Shown here piece after piece: positions 11,637-23,673 of a stretch of DNA of 64,000 nucleotides. The stretch spans positions 2,761,803 to 2,825,802 of the forward strand of contig QUOL01000003.1 in the NCBI GenBank assembly GCA_009761415.1, in the 5' to 3' direction. The notes beneath the pieces were generated by a model. The model worked only from the letters and a program-made list of their open reading frames with translations. It had not been told where the DNA came from and searched no databases. The position numbers and the translations under genes were made by a program. Source of the DNA: Sarcomyxa edulis. Lineage: Eukaryota > Basidiomycota > Agaricomycetes > Agaricales > Mycenaceae. Positions within the stretch are counted from its first letter, which is position 1; every line of letters begins with the position of its first letter.

Positions 11637-13085
11637 ATGTCCTTGAAGCGGCAACTCCCTCCCGAACTCCTTATATTGATCGTCAAATATGCAGACGAGT
11701 ACAGCACGTACGAAGATCCATCTGAGTCAATTCTCGCTCTCCACGCTACCTCGTCCATCTTTCGCTCTTTTACGGCCCCGTACATGGCTCGGATGCCCTT
11801 TTTGAGCTGCCCACTGGAAGAATACGATCCGGGCTCAACTCCAACCGTCGATAGGGCGCTCTGTCCTAATCTCCAATATACAGACAGTGTCGTTCTCGAA
11901 GATCTCTTCGATACGACTGTCAGTTTCCATATTGACATGGAAATGAGTCCCGACTGTCAAAGCTTCCCACTACCAGGCTCAACCTGCCCATCTTGCGCTG
12001 CAGTCGCTAGCCATTTTGTTCGCTACCTGGCCAAGTCGTCTCCCTTCCCTTCCCTCACCTGCATAGCTGTCTCCCTACCGTCTAATGCCTTCCTTCTACG
12101 CGATACAAATCGTTCCAAGGACATAAAGGAGATATTCGCCCGTATGTTTGGATTACCTCGTTTACGCCATGTCTTCTTACTAGACACTTGGAGCTCAGGC
12201 CCTCTACCTCTCCCTCCAATTCCGAACAACGTGGCAGTCGAACTTCATTCCCTGGTCGATTTCGAAGACGACCGTCTGAAGAATTATTTTGCGCTCTCCG
12301 AGTGTGTCACGGTGTTGTACTCTCCAAACATAACGCTTGCCATGCTTGAAAGATGGGCGCCATCGTTACACAGAATATCGACACAGGCGAGGCGATCATC
12401 CTTAGAGGTGAATTTATGAATTGTTCTCTCTTCTATCTCGACTTCTTGCTGACAAATTTTGTAGAATATTGTGTCCATCCCCGAGTTCAAGACGTACGAA
12501 AACGGCTTGTATCTTGACGCAAGTCACATCGACGCGCTAGAGACCTCTGGGTGCTCCTCATTGACGGTCGACTTCGGTCTCCAGTCCTTGGAATTGTACT
12601 TCCTTCTTGGTTCGATGGCAACGCGTTGGATATTCCTTTTCAAACTATTCGAATTCATACCGGTCATTATGCCTCGTATCAGGTATCTTAGTATACTGAA
12701 GCATGACCTTCCTAGCATGCCTGGTCATGGCGATGCCGAAGGTTCAAAGGCGGTAAGTCTATCCAACTTGCATGTCAATGCTCAATACTCATCGCCTCCC
12801 GAACTATAGGATGGGTTGTTGTCCTTGATACGCGGCCTTCCATCCCTTCGTTCCGTTCAACTTGATCTCAACATCTTTTTTCCTCTCCTCGTCATCAATC
12901 TTAGCAAATGGATTCAAGAAACCGCGTTTGAGTACGCTCAGATGCTTGCTTCAGCCTCAACTTCGCTACACCGGATAGAATTACGGTCGAATGATATTGT
13001 TGCTGCTTTTGTGGTCGAGCGGGATGTCGATGGCGAGGTTGTTTCGGTCTCACAGAAGCGCGAAGTGACCCCGAAAGTAGACTGA
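11637..13085 (+). CDS. F-box-like protein
   Basis: Three exons (11637-12407, 12465-12752, 12810-13085), all phase 0, give 444 residues. The N-terminus LKRQLPPELLILIVKYADEY has the LP-x-E-L-x3-I pattern of the short F-box-like motif found in large agaricomycete families; the rest is leucine-rich without regular repeats that I can define. F-box proteins usually bring substrates to SCF ubiquitin ligases through Skp1. That role is family knowledge, not shown here. A truncated copy of the same gene lies immediately upstream. The start codon is the ATG nine bases before the F-box core. Many such genes in mushrooms expand and decay quickly, which fits this pair. Confidence 0.72.
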
Positions 13086-13674
13086 TAGGAATCAAAGAGC
13101 AAATCTGAGGCATAGGGAATATCGGGGGAGGCTCTACATCTATACTTGTTCAATGATATCTCTTATCCACATAGATTCGAAGTCGAACGAGACCTTTGAC
13201 TATGAATTAAGCAGTACATCCGTTACCCGGCAGAGAAAAGTGGAAGTTGTGCCAGTGGCAGGAGCAGCGCCACACTAGGATCGCAGATTCATGTGCGCAA
13301 GCAGCATCTCCCGTCAATGACGGTAATTCTTTTCATAGGAGGGTGAATAAATATGGACATCCACCAGATCTTCTGACGGTAACGACTGCCTTTGATTCCC
13401 TTACAGCTACGAGTCGGAAGCATACCTATGAGAGTGCACTGACTGTTGTATCTTTGTCGTTGCGTATTTCTGCTCGTGCGCATTCTAAATTCAAAAAGAT
13501 TCCGAAGATAGGGCTGCGGTTCCGAAGGGTAACGAACGAGTGTTCATGCTGGTATGTAGGGAGTGTAGATATCTATGGAAGATATTATGGTATGATGTGG
13601 TCAGCTCGCAGCCGTTGACTTTCGAGATTACGCGTATGAGTTTCAAACATGGGAAGGCATAAGAAATTAATTCA
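13086..13674. other. Convergent intergenic region
   Basis: Between the 3' ends of the F-box-like gene (plus) and the MFS gene (minus). No supported coding feature. Confidence 0.45.
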
Positions 13675-16148
13675 TCATGCCCTCGCTTTGTTCAGTGCAG
13701 CGAGTTTTTGGTGGCCCTTGCGTACGTATTTACTGCTCATACGGATTCGTTTCCCGAAATGCCAGAAAAGCCAGGGACTGAAGAAAATGGTATCAGTACT
13801 TATGGCAAATTTTGAATTGACAGCGAAGCTTACGAGGGACATCCTATCACAATAGCAGCGACAGCGAGAATCGTGTCACCCTTCCCGAAGCCTAACGCGT
13901 TGTACATCGCAGGCGCGAACAGAGGAAAGCCAAATCCTACACACGGACCCGTTAGTCTCAGGTCATGGAACGCAGAGTCAGAGGGACTCACCGCACAACG
14001 ACCTGAAAAAATTGACCGAGGCGAGGGCTAGAAGATGGGTGGATGAATTGTGAAGAGACTCTCGAAGCATGAAGGACAAGCGCACCAGACGCAGCGTGCA
14101 GCGTGAAGGTATCAACTACGTATATCTGTATAGATTGGAAGATCAGAATGATACTGACACCGATGAAAGCGATTCCCTATGGGCGATATTGGAATCAATG
14201 CAAGCCAATTCAAGAAAAAATTCAAGAATGTTCCAACACACAATATCTGGTACAATCCAGTGTACGTGGTTCTGTACCGTCCACCCAGTGAGAAGGAGGC
14301 CAACTGGAAGGAGGATCGTCCCGGGAAATACAGAAGCTGAGAAACAAAATAGTCTGAAGGTTAACCAGACGAGATAGAGAATGGGATGTAACCGACGTAC
14401 GCAGTCGAAACTCTGGCTCGCCAATCCCATTGTTTCTCTTCTTGTAATGAATGTATATACGATCCACAAACCGGGAGTTCGTTTGAGCAGCGACGGTGAG
14501 ACCAAGGCCAAGGGCTATGTAGTGCAAGCCTGCGATGCCGGGCTTCTCGTGATATACGCCCACGAATATCAAGGACATGTTGGTGAGGAACACTGAGGAG
14601 CCCCCGAGAGAAGGGATCAGAACTTCACTGTGCTGACAAATAGACGGGATTGACTCACGATAGAAAATGCCATATACCAAGGCCATGTACAACCCCAAGA
14701 GTTGAACGATTAATTCGTGAAAAAAGAGAGAAAAGGGTCGAAACAGCGCTTTCCCTATGAGTTGTTTCCAGCTGGTGTGTTCCAAGTAAGCCCCAGAGTG
14801 ATAGAGCCGAGAGATCATGGTGAGACGTACTGTCGGTCTTCCGTATCAAAGACTGTACGAACCCTTTTCACCTGACCGTTCTCGAGGTCTAAGGTCTTCC
14901 TGATCGCAGCGGCTTTGCGTTCTAACAAAACAGGCGCAAAAGCTGGAACGGAGTCAAAACAGAGAAACGCATAAGAATCAATAAATCCGTACTTTCTTGC
15001 AAAAAAAGGAGGCCAATGATCTGGATTATAGCGTCCGCAATAGTTGTTGCCCAAAACTGTGGGAGAGCTCTCAGGAAAAAGTCACGGAAGAGATTGTACC
15101 TAACATACCACCCATCGCCATGTGGTTCTTTGCGCAATCCTAGACGGTACTTTTGACTTCCGGGGTCATGAAGCAAAACTGAGATCACTGACCAAGCACC
15201 GGCGACTGGGCCTAACACTGGGCCAACAAGAGGGGCCAAAGAGTATATTGCTATTGCCTTGCCACGCTCTTCGGCAGACCACATATCAGCGAGGACACCT
15301 CCGCCAGCCTTGTCGCACAGAAAAATCAATTGGTGATCGTTTTGGAATATAGAAAGACTCACGGATAGAGGAGCACTTCCACCGAGGCCTGTGATCTAAT
15401 GTAAGCAAATCAAGCTGTAGGTACACCGGGCTATTCGGAGACTGACCGGCAAAAAATCGGAACGCAATGAGCTGCACCTTATTTTGAGCGAATCCACAGC
15501 CCAGATTCCATGCTGAAGTCTCACATTAGCATCCGGGTACTGGCAACGGGTTAAAACGTGGCTTTACCTAGATAAAATAAATTGGCAAGTTGTAGCACTC
15601 GTGGCCGACCGAATATTTCACTTAGTGGGCCAAGAAGAAGAGGACCAAATGCTATATAGGAGTGAGTTGTATGGTCAATAGTAGGAATTATCCACGTACA
15701 ATAAGCAAGGACAAATATGGAAGTCATCATGGAAATTTCGACTGAATTCGTTACGCCAAATTGTTTTGCTATTGTGTCGGAGGCGGGGGCGACCATCGAC
15801 GAGGAAACTGGACTAATGAAAGTGAACGCTGAGACGGTGAGAGTTGCGGCCCATTTCCGTTTATACGACCAACTGTTAGAAAAGTCCGTCAAGTGAAAAT
15901 CGTGAAAGGAGTCCACTTCACGCGACGTACTTTTTGGGGTTCGATGGGTCCTTCGGGCCGTCCCAGTCTACCACGATTTCATCTGGTTCTTGGTGCTTGT
16001 CAATTTCTTTCGAGCCTTCGCCAGCTCCAGTCATCTGACGCTCCAAGGCGAAGGTCGGTGGTGTTTCCGAAGTCTGTGCGGACTCTGTATCAGGTTGTGC
16101 ATCTTGAAGCACGTCACGAGATTCATTGTCGCGTTTCTGGATGTCCAT
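13675..16148 (-). CDS. MFS drug:H+ antiporter-type transporter (DHA1-like)
   Basis: Sixteen exons, 16148-15931, 15872-15700, 15651-15568, 15512-15447, 15388-15363, 15308-15193, 15139-15109, 15056-14993, 14942-14831, 14771-14659, 14592-14401, 14336-14242, 14176-14086, 14027-13992, 13936-13834, 13777-13675, join in frame to 540 residues. A hydrophilic N-terminus ends in VDWDGPKDPSNPKNWSYKRK, typical of fungal multidrug/polyamine-type MFS carriers. Then come FTFISPVSSSMVAPA (helix 1), the motif-A-like GPLSEIFGRPRV, FAGLGGSAPLS, LAPLVGPVLGPVAGAW, WVFWATTIADAI, LQETFAPVLLERKA before the central loop, GVYHEKPGIAGLHYI, and in the second half PGTILLPVGLLLTGW and FGFPLFAPAMYNALGFG. Length and order fit a 12-helix DHA1 carrier. 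Substrate cannot be read. An in-frame ATG at 16241 would add 31 residues; 16148 gives the more usual start. The 26-nt and 31-nt exons are unusually small. Confidence 0.88.
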
Positions 16149-17854
16149 CAAGATTTTCTGGAAGATGGGAACTAAATTGACTGGCCTTATAACTATATGA
16201 GAGCGGAAAGCTTCCTTGATGACACATATAATATGAGTCATGAGGCGATCAATCTCTGTCACGTACCCGATCTAACAATGAGCTGTTCACACACTCCATT
16301 CTCCAAATAGAGCACGTACGAGCGAGTCAACTATGAAAAGACCCAGGAAGTCTTGGGGTGGGTTCGCAACCTGGGTTGAGTGGCAGGAATGAGAGTCTAG
16401 CATCAAAATCACGTCGTGCCTTGGGCGAGCAACCCGTAGTTGGTTTCGGTTCCCGTAGATGCCATCTTGATTCGAAGTACGCAAGAGCGCGGAACAGCTT
16501 TGGGGAGGACGAATGGGGTCAAAAACAAACGTAGACTTTCCGCGCTGGCGTCAGTTGCTTGAACGTGTTCGGAGTTACAAATACTTCCTGCCGTCCTAGT
16601 ATTCATGGAGACGCGACAAAGACGTCACGATGATACCATGGCGTCCCAAGTTACGATGATAAAATGATGAGAAGGACTGGTAGGAGGATCAGCTAGCATA
16701 TTTCCAGTTCAAACGTATGACAAGTCGATAGACGAAGAGTTCTCTCAAATGATATGTCCATGCCTCTCTGAAATTCTAGTGCAAAGCGAAGGCTGCGTGA
16801 AGGCGTCATTGATACCGTGACAATCTTGTAAAAATGACAATGATAATGAGACGGACCTAATCGGATGCTGACACGTTCATCATTGCCACCTGCTACCAAA
16901 GTATGAGGGACCGTTCGATGGGTCTAACTCAGATTCCCGAGGGTCACGTGAGTCCCAATTTAGAAACTCGTTATTTCGATGTTTCCTACCGTGCATGGAC
17001 ACATTTGAGGCATACATATACCTAGAATCAGTTTGGAGGGGCTCATACAGTCAATAGAAGTGCCCCATAATATACACAACTTCTTCCCCCCCTCAATATC
17101 CCTTGTATGACTCGATATCTCGGTTAGATAGCATATTACAGCCTTGCAGCACACCAAAGAATTATTTCTAAGCCTTCAAATGACCTTATATTATCCATTT
17201 TTTCTCTATGTATATACTATAATATTCTAAAACTCTCCTCACAATTTTTCAGACCCTGGAAAGTCACCAATCCTCTCGAAAAGAGAGGATTTATGAAGAC
17301 ACCCGGAGCTCTTACCATCTTTAGGCCTCAGCCAAACCGATAATACTGCTTAATTTAGGCCTAAATACCGGCCGGTGCGGCGAAAATATCCATTTCTGAA
17401 TGAGTTACATAATATGTACCTGATCTGAGTTAGACCCATCGAAGGGGGACTCCCAAAGTATCTACTGCTTTTCTCCTGGCGTTACCGTTCTGAAAGTCGA
17501 AAGATCCGAGGGGGGCGGCTGTTGCCAGTGAACCAACTTGTGTTGGACTTCGTAGAGTGTATGGCTTCGAGAAAGACCCAAGGTAGACCAGCATACTTAC
17601 TGGTTCAGGACTGTCGGACATTTAGGCAGGGTCACGGTCTTATACAACGGTAAAATGAAGCAGTGGTGTACATTGGACGTCCTCGACGATCGAAGTCGAG
17701 GCTCGTTGTTGGTCTCGACGATCTCGAAGAAAACGATTCTCACGCGACCTGCATCTGTCTCCGGTGTCCGATTCCGAGTCGGATGCGCCCCCTTCCTACA
17801 TTCTCAACCTCAGGCCGACCTCGACAGCTCACGAATCTCCCTGCCAATGACTGG

Positions 17855-17878
17855 CTCGGACTCGGACTCGGACTCGGA
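17855..17878. repeat. Hexamer microsatellite (CTCGGA)4
   Basis: Four perfect head-to-tail copies of CTCGGA in otherwise non-repetitive DNA. Confidence 0.9.
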
Positions 17879-18745
17879 CAGCTTATCCTATGTCTGAAAC
17901 GTTGTTGCGTTACGTTGTTGTTCGAGGAGCTAGCCACGCCAACGAATACATCGATTGTTGCATTGGGCATTCACATGTTTCTCATCATCAACTGGCTATC
18001 TCTCAGGTCGACAAATACTAGTGTCGGACCTCCCTTCGAAGATCTATCCCTAGAAATGTGCCAGACTGCATAACCGAATTGTCCTTATTCGTGACCAGAG
18101 GCGATGTGAATAGCATTCTTCAATCCGTTTCCCGACGCAGACGCAGAAGACCCTTTCATCGAATTTCTTTCACCTTTTTCCCTGGAGTATTTTACCGCTA
18201 TCGACGTTGCTGTTCCCCATCCCCAAAACTTCAAATTTCTCATCATCGAGAAACTAACCGTATCTTCTCTGGACCCCACTTGTCCGAGAAGTACACGTCA
18301 ATCATTCTACAGAATGATACCTGCGTCTATGATCTATTCCTCGGTGTTTCTTTGACTCCGTTTTTTTGAGCAAAGGCAAATCAAAGGCCCAAAGGTTGAT
18401 TGATACGTTGGCCCATGACTTTCATCACTTTTGAACTCGTAGGTTTCAATCTCGCTATACAACACTGTCGACAGTTATGGAAGGGGAAGACTGCCCCGAT
18501 GCTCGGGAAGATCCGGTAGACCACAGGCAAGGTCAGCGGTTCAAAAGCTCGAGTCAAATCACAGAAAGTACGTGCACAGTGAGGATGCCCATTGCCATAT
18601 TGTATCACTACAGTATCTTGACCGCTGAAATATCCTCAGACTAAAGCCATGCCATCCGGGTGCAGAACTTGTCCGGTCTCGCCTTAGGCTTCATCGTGGG
18701 CCACATACGAGTCTCCTTTGTGAAGTCCAGCATTGGTATTTTGCT

Positions 18746-18762
18746 CTTATAACGAGTGTCGT
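18746..18762 (+). promoter_or_regulatory. Shared core promoter segment of array copies A and D
   Basis: The 17-mer CTTATAACGAGTGTCGT lies 76 bp before the ATG of copy A and is identical at 24877-24893, 87 bp before the ATG of copy D. Copy B has TTATAA at 21755-21760, 92 bp before its ATG. TTATAA is a plausible TATA element. The conservation shows the duplicated unit includes promoter DNA. Confidence 0.6.
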
Positions 18763-18821
18763 GGCCATAAAAACTCAGTCAACTCACCCTCAATCCGACA
18801 AATCCTCCAGAAATACGAGAA

Positions 18822-19483
18822 ATGTTCTTCTTTCTCCCTCCCTACTACGGTGGAAGTACTACCAACGTCACCGTTTACGGTAACAACAACACTATCTATG
18901 CCCACCTTCGAGACGAAGATATCGTTCTACTCGTTCCTCACCGTCAAGAACGATCTGAATGGTATGGATTCAATGACTTGATTTACCACACTTGCTCACA
19001 AAATCCACATCTCGACAGTCCCCATCCATATCGAATTACGCACTCCCGGTGGCCTCTACTACCTCGGCAATCGCTATATTCCTGCAGGAATTGATGACAA
19101 TATCAAGTTCCTCAAAGAAACTTACGACCTTCATATCATTTCGTCTGAGAATAAGAAGATACTCTCGTGAGTCCTTGACCTGCAAATCTGAGACGCGTCT
19201 AGAGTATTTTCATGCGTTAGATCCATTTCTATCACTGACGACGTCGAGTTGTCGGTCTCTGATGTTCTCAGTGGCGCAGCCACAGTCGAGACAAACTCCA
19301 CGATCACCCTCAAGTCGGGCGATGGAGTCTCCGTGTTCTTGTCGGAGGAAGGGCTTGAAGGTTACGCGAAGGTGTTCTTGAGTGAGTGATAAGGAAGACA
19401 AGGTCGAGGTTGCTCTTGATCGCTTGAGGGCTCCTGCACCTGCAGCAAAGGCGGAGGGAGAGGCGGACAAAGTTGCTGAGTAG
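18822..19483 (+). pseudogene. Copy A of the LYYLGDR paralog array, frameshifted
   Basis: Three exons as in its relatives (18822-18961, 19019-19166, 19221-19483). Exon 2 is 148 nt, the same as in all other copies, and encodes the hallmark RTPGGLYYLG. Exon 1 is 140 nt, where the other copies are 1 modulo 3, so a base has been gained or two lost between TIYAHLRDED and FLTVKNDLNG. Exon 3 carries a 4-bp tandem duplication (GAGTGAGT, about 19381-19388) right after YAKVFL, which brings TGA early and puts the usual C-terminus (DKEDKVEVALDRLRAP) out of frame. Two independent breaks point to a pseudogene, though a shortened protein cannot be excluded if exon 1 splices differently. Confidence 0.75.
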
Positions 19484-21846
19484 ACGGTCCCTCCGGCTAC
19501 TAGACCTAAACAGTACGTACGTTATGATATACGAGACCTTTGGAAGACTTTCGATCTTGAATAAATTTGGTGATGTGTGGCGGAATTTAAAAAACCTGAA
19601 GTTGAGTGGAGGATGCAAGGAGGATGGTTGTTTGAAGCAAGAGCGACCGGCAAACATCGGAGCAGAACGGCCGGTCCCGTGCCTCGTGCCAAATCTCCGA
19701 GTTGTATCAATCCCAGTCTCCTTACAAACGCGCACAGATACGCACCAACACGATCGACCCACCCAACCAGTCTCATACACATACTCGCCCGACTTCGTGT
19801 TTCAACCGAGCTTCAGGATAGTCTCATAAACACGCTGTCTATCAGAAAGGCAAGCTTTGTCTATTGACATTTGTTCATACATAGACGGACAGGTCACCAG
19901 TTTAGCTAAAGGATTAGGTTTCTGGTCTAGGTGCGTCTCTACAACCTTCTCAGACTATTGTAGGTCTTTTTTCCATGAGTCATTCATCTACGTTTAGTCC
20001 TAGACACCTTGAGAAATTTGTCGATCAGACCATAATCCTCCCTCTCTGGATCATTCCTGTGTCTGTCAAGACATTTGCCTTTGAATCGGCCGATTCTTGG
20101 CCGTGTTCTCGACTCTCTTCTATATTTTTTGCGATATACGTTGACGATGTAGCGGTACAAAACCTGGATCGTAATGTTGGCCTTGGACGTCAATATATCG
20201 AGTCACTGATTGATCTCAGCCCCTCGAGAAAGAAAGTCAGTGAACGTTCTGCATCCTCTAGGCGGTAGAACTCGAAGGACGGCCAAACTGACTTCCGCCG
20301 TGCGTCGAGACATCGACAGGCCAGACGTCCACTCATCGACTACCAACCTTCCGCGGACTCAGGCCAGATCAAATAATGCGCGGTGGGTGTACTATTGAGT
20401 AGACGACACAACAGAATTGTGCCCACATCCTTCCGGTTCGTATCTCCAGCTCTCAATGCTCTTGCCGTGGTTTATGACTGCGTTTCTCAAAGCCTCATCC
20501 CGAGGGAAAGTAGGAATATTGACACGACTTGGGAATAGACCCGAAGTACTGGCACGACACGCAATTATTCGAGCTCAAAGACTGTGTCTGTGTTTGATTC
20601 TAGATTCTGCATCGCGACATATTGCCTATCGAAGCTCGGGCTTGATACGAGTGTAATACACACCTTGAGACAGGGAACTTGTTTGCGGCAGCATGTGAAC
20701 TCCGGAGACAAAGACACCACTACAAACAGAAGCATGGTCTCAGTAAGGCAGCTGGAGGGAGTTCGTTTTTTACTCAGCGCTGAAGCGCTGACCATTGGCA
20801 GAGCTTCTCTCTTCTACCCGTCGTAATTATCCCTCAAGAATGTGGGTATGTCTTCGGTATGTGGTTATCACATCTTGGTGTCCTGGTAGTGGGAACACTG
20901 ACCCTCCTGACGTTGTCGCCAATATTTGCAGAGGCTTTATCGACTTGGAAAACACAGGTCACACAACCGCATGCTTCTAACAACTTGACATGCCAGTGCG
21001 CAGTTTAACAGTCAATCTATCAAACTCAAACTGATAGGCGTATTGACTCTGCTCCCACGTAATGGGTTTTTTAGTCGAGCTCTGGCAGCCTAGGCTCAAC
21101 ATAGTTTGATTATCGCAAGTTCCAGTGAGCTCAAGGCTAGACTGTATATAGCGAAAACATATCTGGTACGGTACATCTATTCTTGGTATGTGTCAGCTAA
21201 GTAGTTTGGTCTGCATAGCAGAAGTCGCAAAGCCTGTCGGTAGAACAGAAAGCTTGCCTTTTGGTACAATTGTAGTCTACGGAACAACCTCGGAGTCACG
21301 TTGGCTACCACATCAATCAATCAAGTAAGTGCACAATTCCTACCACATATCCATTTGCGTCTGTAAAGCGTCCTCCGGTATTTTGTTATCTCCGTTCTTG
21401 TTCTACAATGACACAATCGAAATCAATTCGTCTCATTCCTTCTAAATTCAACCTATTACTGACGGCTTTCGGTGTAGTTTGACATCCGTCATGGAAGGCT
21501 ACCACGAAGTTTCAAGATAAAGATACAATAATAGTCATATATGCCACAAACTTCCTCAAGCAAGGTCGAAGCTCAGAATTCCGTGTCTTGACATCGGAAA
21601 TTCACGTAAGTACTGTATCTGTACACTGCTTCGACGGGTGAGATACAGTCTGATTCAAACTCGGAGGTACAACTTGTCCGGTCCCACCTCAACCTTCTTC
21701 CCTGGGTGCCACTAACCAGCCTAAATCCAGCAATTCAGCATTGGGACGTCGCAGTTATAAAAGAGTATGGCAGCAATGTAAAACTTGTCAACCGAGCTCC
21801 CTCGATCCGACAATCTCATCAGCAGCTCCTAACTCGTCTCAAAGAT
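19484..21846. other. Spacer between array copies A and B
   Basis: No supported gene. The last part resembles the flanks of other copies: the string ACTTGTCCGGTC occurs at about 21673 and again upstream of copy A near 18667. Thus duplicated 5' flank extends at least 150 bp before the ATG. Confidence 0.45.
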
Positions 21847-22544
21847 ATGTGGTGTCGTCCTTGCTACCCGCCTCCTTGCAGGCCCAACCCGTGTGGTGGC
21901 TATGGTGGAGGCGGAGGTATCAGCATCTACGGCGGAAACAACACTATCAATTATCACCTTCGTGGCGAAGATGATGATTTGTCGTTCTCTTTCATCACCG
22001 TCAAGAATGATCTCGCCGGTACGCCCCTAACTAACCTGGTTCTCTTCTACATCCGCTCACCATTCTAGCACTTCAATAGCTCCTATCCACCTTGAGATAC
22101 GCACTCCTGGTGGCTTGTACTACCTCGGCGACCGCCACATCCCTGCTGGCGAAGATGACGATTCCAAGTTGCTCAAAGGCACCTACGACATCCATGTCAT
22201 CTCTTCCGATGGCAAGCAAGTCCTCTCGTAAGTCATCAATCATTCCTCAAACTTGCATCCCAATTTTCTGACGATCCATTCCTTTTAGATCCGTCACCGT
22301 CACCGACGACGTCGAAATTTCGGCCTCTGACGTCTTCAAGGGCGCTGCCACTGTCGCGACAAACTCCAAAATTGTCATCAAGACCGGCGACGGGATCTCC
22401 GCGTTTTTGTCGGAGGAAGGGCTCGAGGGTTACGCGAAGGTTTTCTTGGGTGATAAAGAGGACAAGATTGAAGCTGCTCTTGATCGTTTGAGGGCTCCTC
22501 CCCCTGAAGTCAAGGCGGAGGGAGAAGCGGATAAAGCCGCCTGA
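21847..22544 (+). CDS. Copy B of the LYYLGDR paralog array, unrecognised family
   Basis: Three exons (21847-22018, 22080-22227, 22289-22544) give an intact 191-residue protein. Layout: a Cys/Pro start (MWCRPCYPPPCRPNPCGG), a Gly/Asn-rich stretch (GGGGGISIYGGNNT), then HLRGEDDDLSFSFITVKNDL ending exon 1, HLEIRTPGGLYYLGDRHIPA in exon 2, and in exon 3 VTVTDDVEISASDVFKGAAT, GDGISAFLSEEGLEGYAKVF and an acidic Ala/Glu tail. No signal peptide or membrane segment is visible, so it looks intracellular. I do not recognise the family; the middle may be a beta-rich domain, judging by alternating hydrophobics. Three relatives lie within 7 kb. Confidence 0.8.
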
Positions 22545-23005
22545 GTAGAGGGCATTTCTGCGAAACGTCTGGTAGCTCGAGTACAAATATCTTCTTGAAA
22601 CTCGCATTTTTGAATCTGAATAAACTGACCGTGGTATTTCACCATCGTTCATTGCATAGTACGATGCAGAATATAGAATGATCCATTTGAGCCCTTAGTA
22701 ACAAGTTGCGCCACAGCAGGAAACGTGGATGTTATCGGCCTACGTGTGTATGATAGGACTTGTATGCACGGTAAACTACCTTGTCGATCTAGTTCTCATT
22801 GAACTCGAGTCTCAACGCTTTCAGTCAACTGAGAATAGTCCTGAGAGCGCTACTTCATGAGGACAAACCTTGAGATTCTCTGACGCATTGCGTACATTCG
22901 GAATACTACTACTACAAGCCATGGCTACGAAAAGTGATCCGAGGACTGAGGTAGAGAAGTAAGTAAGTCCTTCAGAACTTGAGCACAAGAAGTCATTTAC
23001 AGACC

Positions 23006-23673
23006 TCACGCTTTCGCTCCAGAAGCCCTCAACTGACGGAGAACTGCCTTGACTTCATCGTCGGCCGATCCTGACTGAATCTTCACATACCCCTCCAGAC
23101 CTTCTTCCGAGAACAGTGCAGAGACAGGAGCGTCGAATGTAATCGTGGCCTTCGAGTCCGAGATGATAACCGAGGTGTTGTCGTCAAATATGTCCGAGGC
23201 AGTGATCTCGATGTCATCTGCAACAACTACGGATCTATGGGACGGGGTCAGGATGTGCGTGAAAAAAGGATGGAGGTAACACTCACGAAAGTGTCTTCTT
23301 TCCTTGAGCGCTTATGATGACTATATCGTAAGTGCCTTTGAGTAATTTGGAGTCGATTGCTTCGCCAGGAGGAGCATAGCGGTCTCCAAGGAAGTAAATA
23401 CCTCCCGGAGTACGAATTTCGATGTTGAGGGGATCTGTTGGATTTCCAGTCAGTCAAAAACGGTATAAAACAACGGCGAGGAAATTAACCGGGCAAATCA
23501 TTCTTGAAAGAGATGAAAGCGCATAACAAATCATAGGGGTCCGTGAGATGCTGCCCAAGTTTGATGCTGACGCCGCTGACGCTGCCGCCACTGCCCGCGA
23601 CGATACCATAGCTGCCATTGCTGATACTAGTAGTAGTCGTAGTAGAAGTAGAAGTACTGCTAGTGTTACCCAT
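23006..23673 (-). CDS. Copy C of the LYYLGDR paralog array, inverted and divergent
   Basis: Three exons on the minus strand (23673-23490, 23434-23287, 23234-23006) give 186 residues. The N-terminus is a Ser/Thr run (GNTSSTSTSTTTTTSISNGS) with Gly/Ser after it, in place of the Cys/Pro start of copies B and D. MGNTSS fits the general N-myristoylation pattern, an untested suggestion. Exon 1 ends FKNDLPG, exon 2 (148 nt) has NIEIRTPGGIYFLGDRYAPP, and exon 3 has VVVADDIEITASDIFDD and LFSEEGLEGYVKI. Same exon phases as the other copies, so paralogous, but the most divergent. Codon runs of AGT/ACT make a trinucleotide-rich patch at 23620-23660. Confidence 0.78.

Larger units (their letters stand above)
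16149..18821. other. Long intergenic stretch, no supported gene
   Basis: About 2.7 kb with scattered short frames (for example around 17660-18370) but no family motif and no convincing exon chain. It contains the CTCGGA hexamer run listed separately. Part near the right end is the 5' flank of the first copy of the paralog array. Confidence 0.4.

Noticed and set aside
17663..18369. Possible gene upstream of the paralog array
   Set aside because: Overlapping frames have low-complexity or hexamer-driven residues (GLGLGLG) and no motif or splice structure that I could support.
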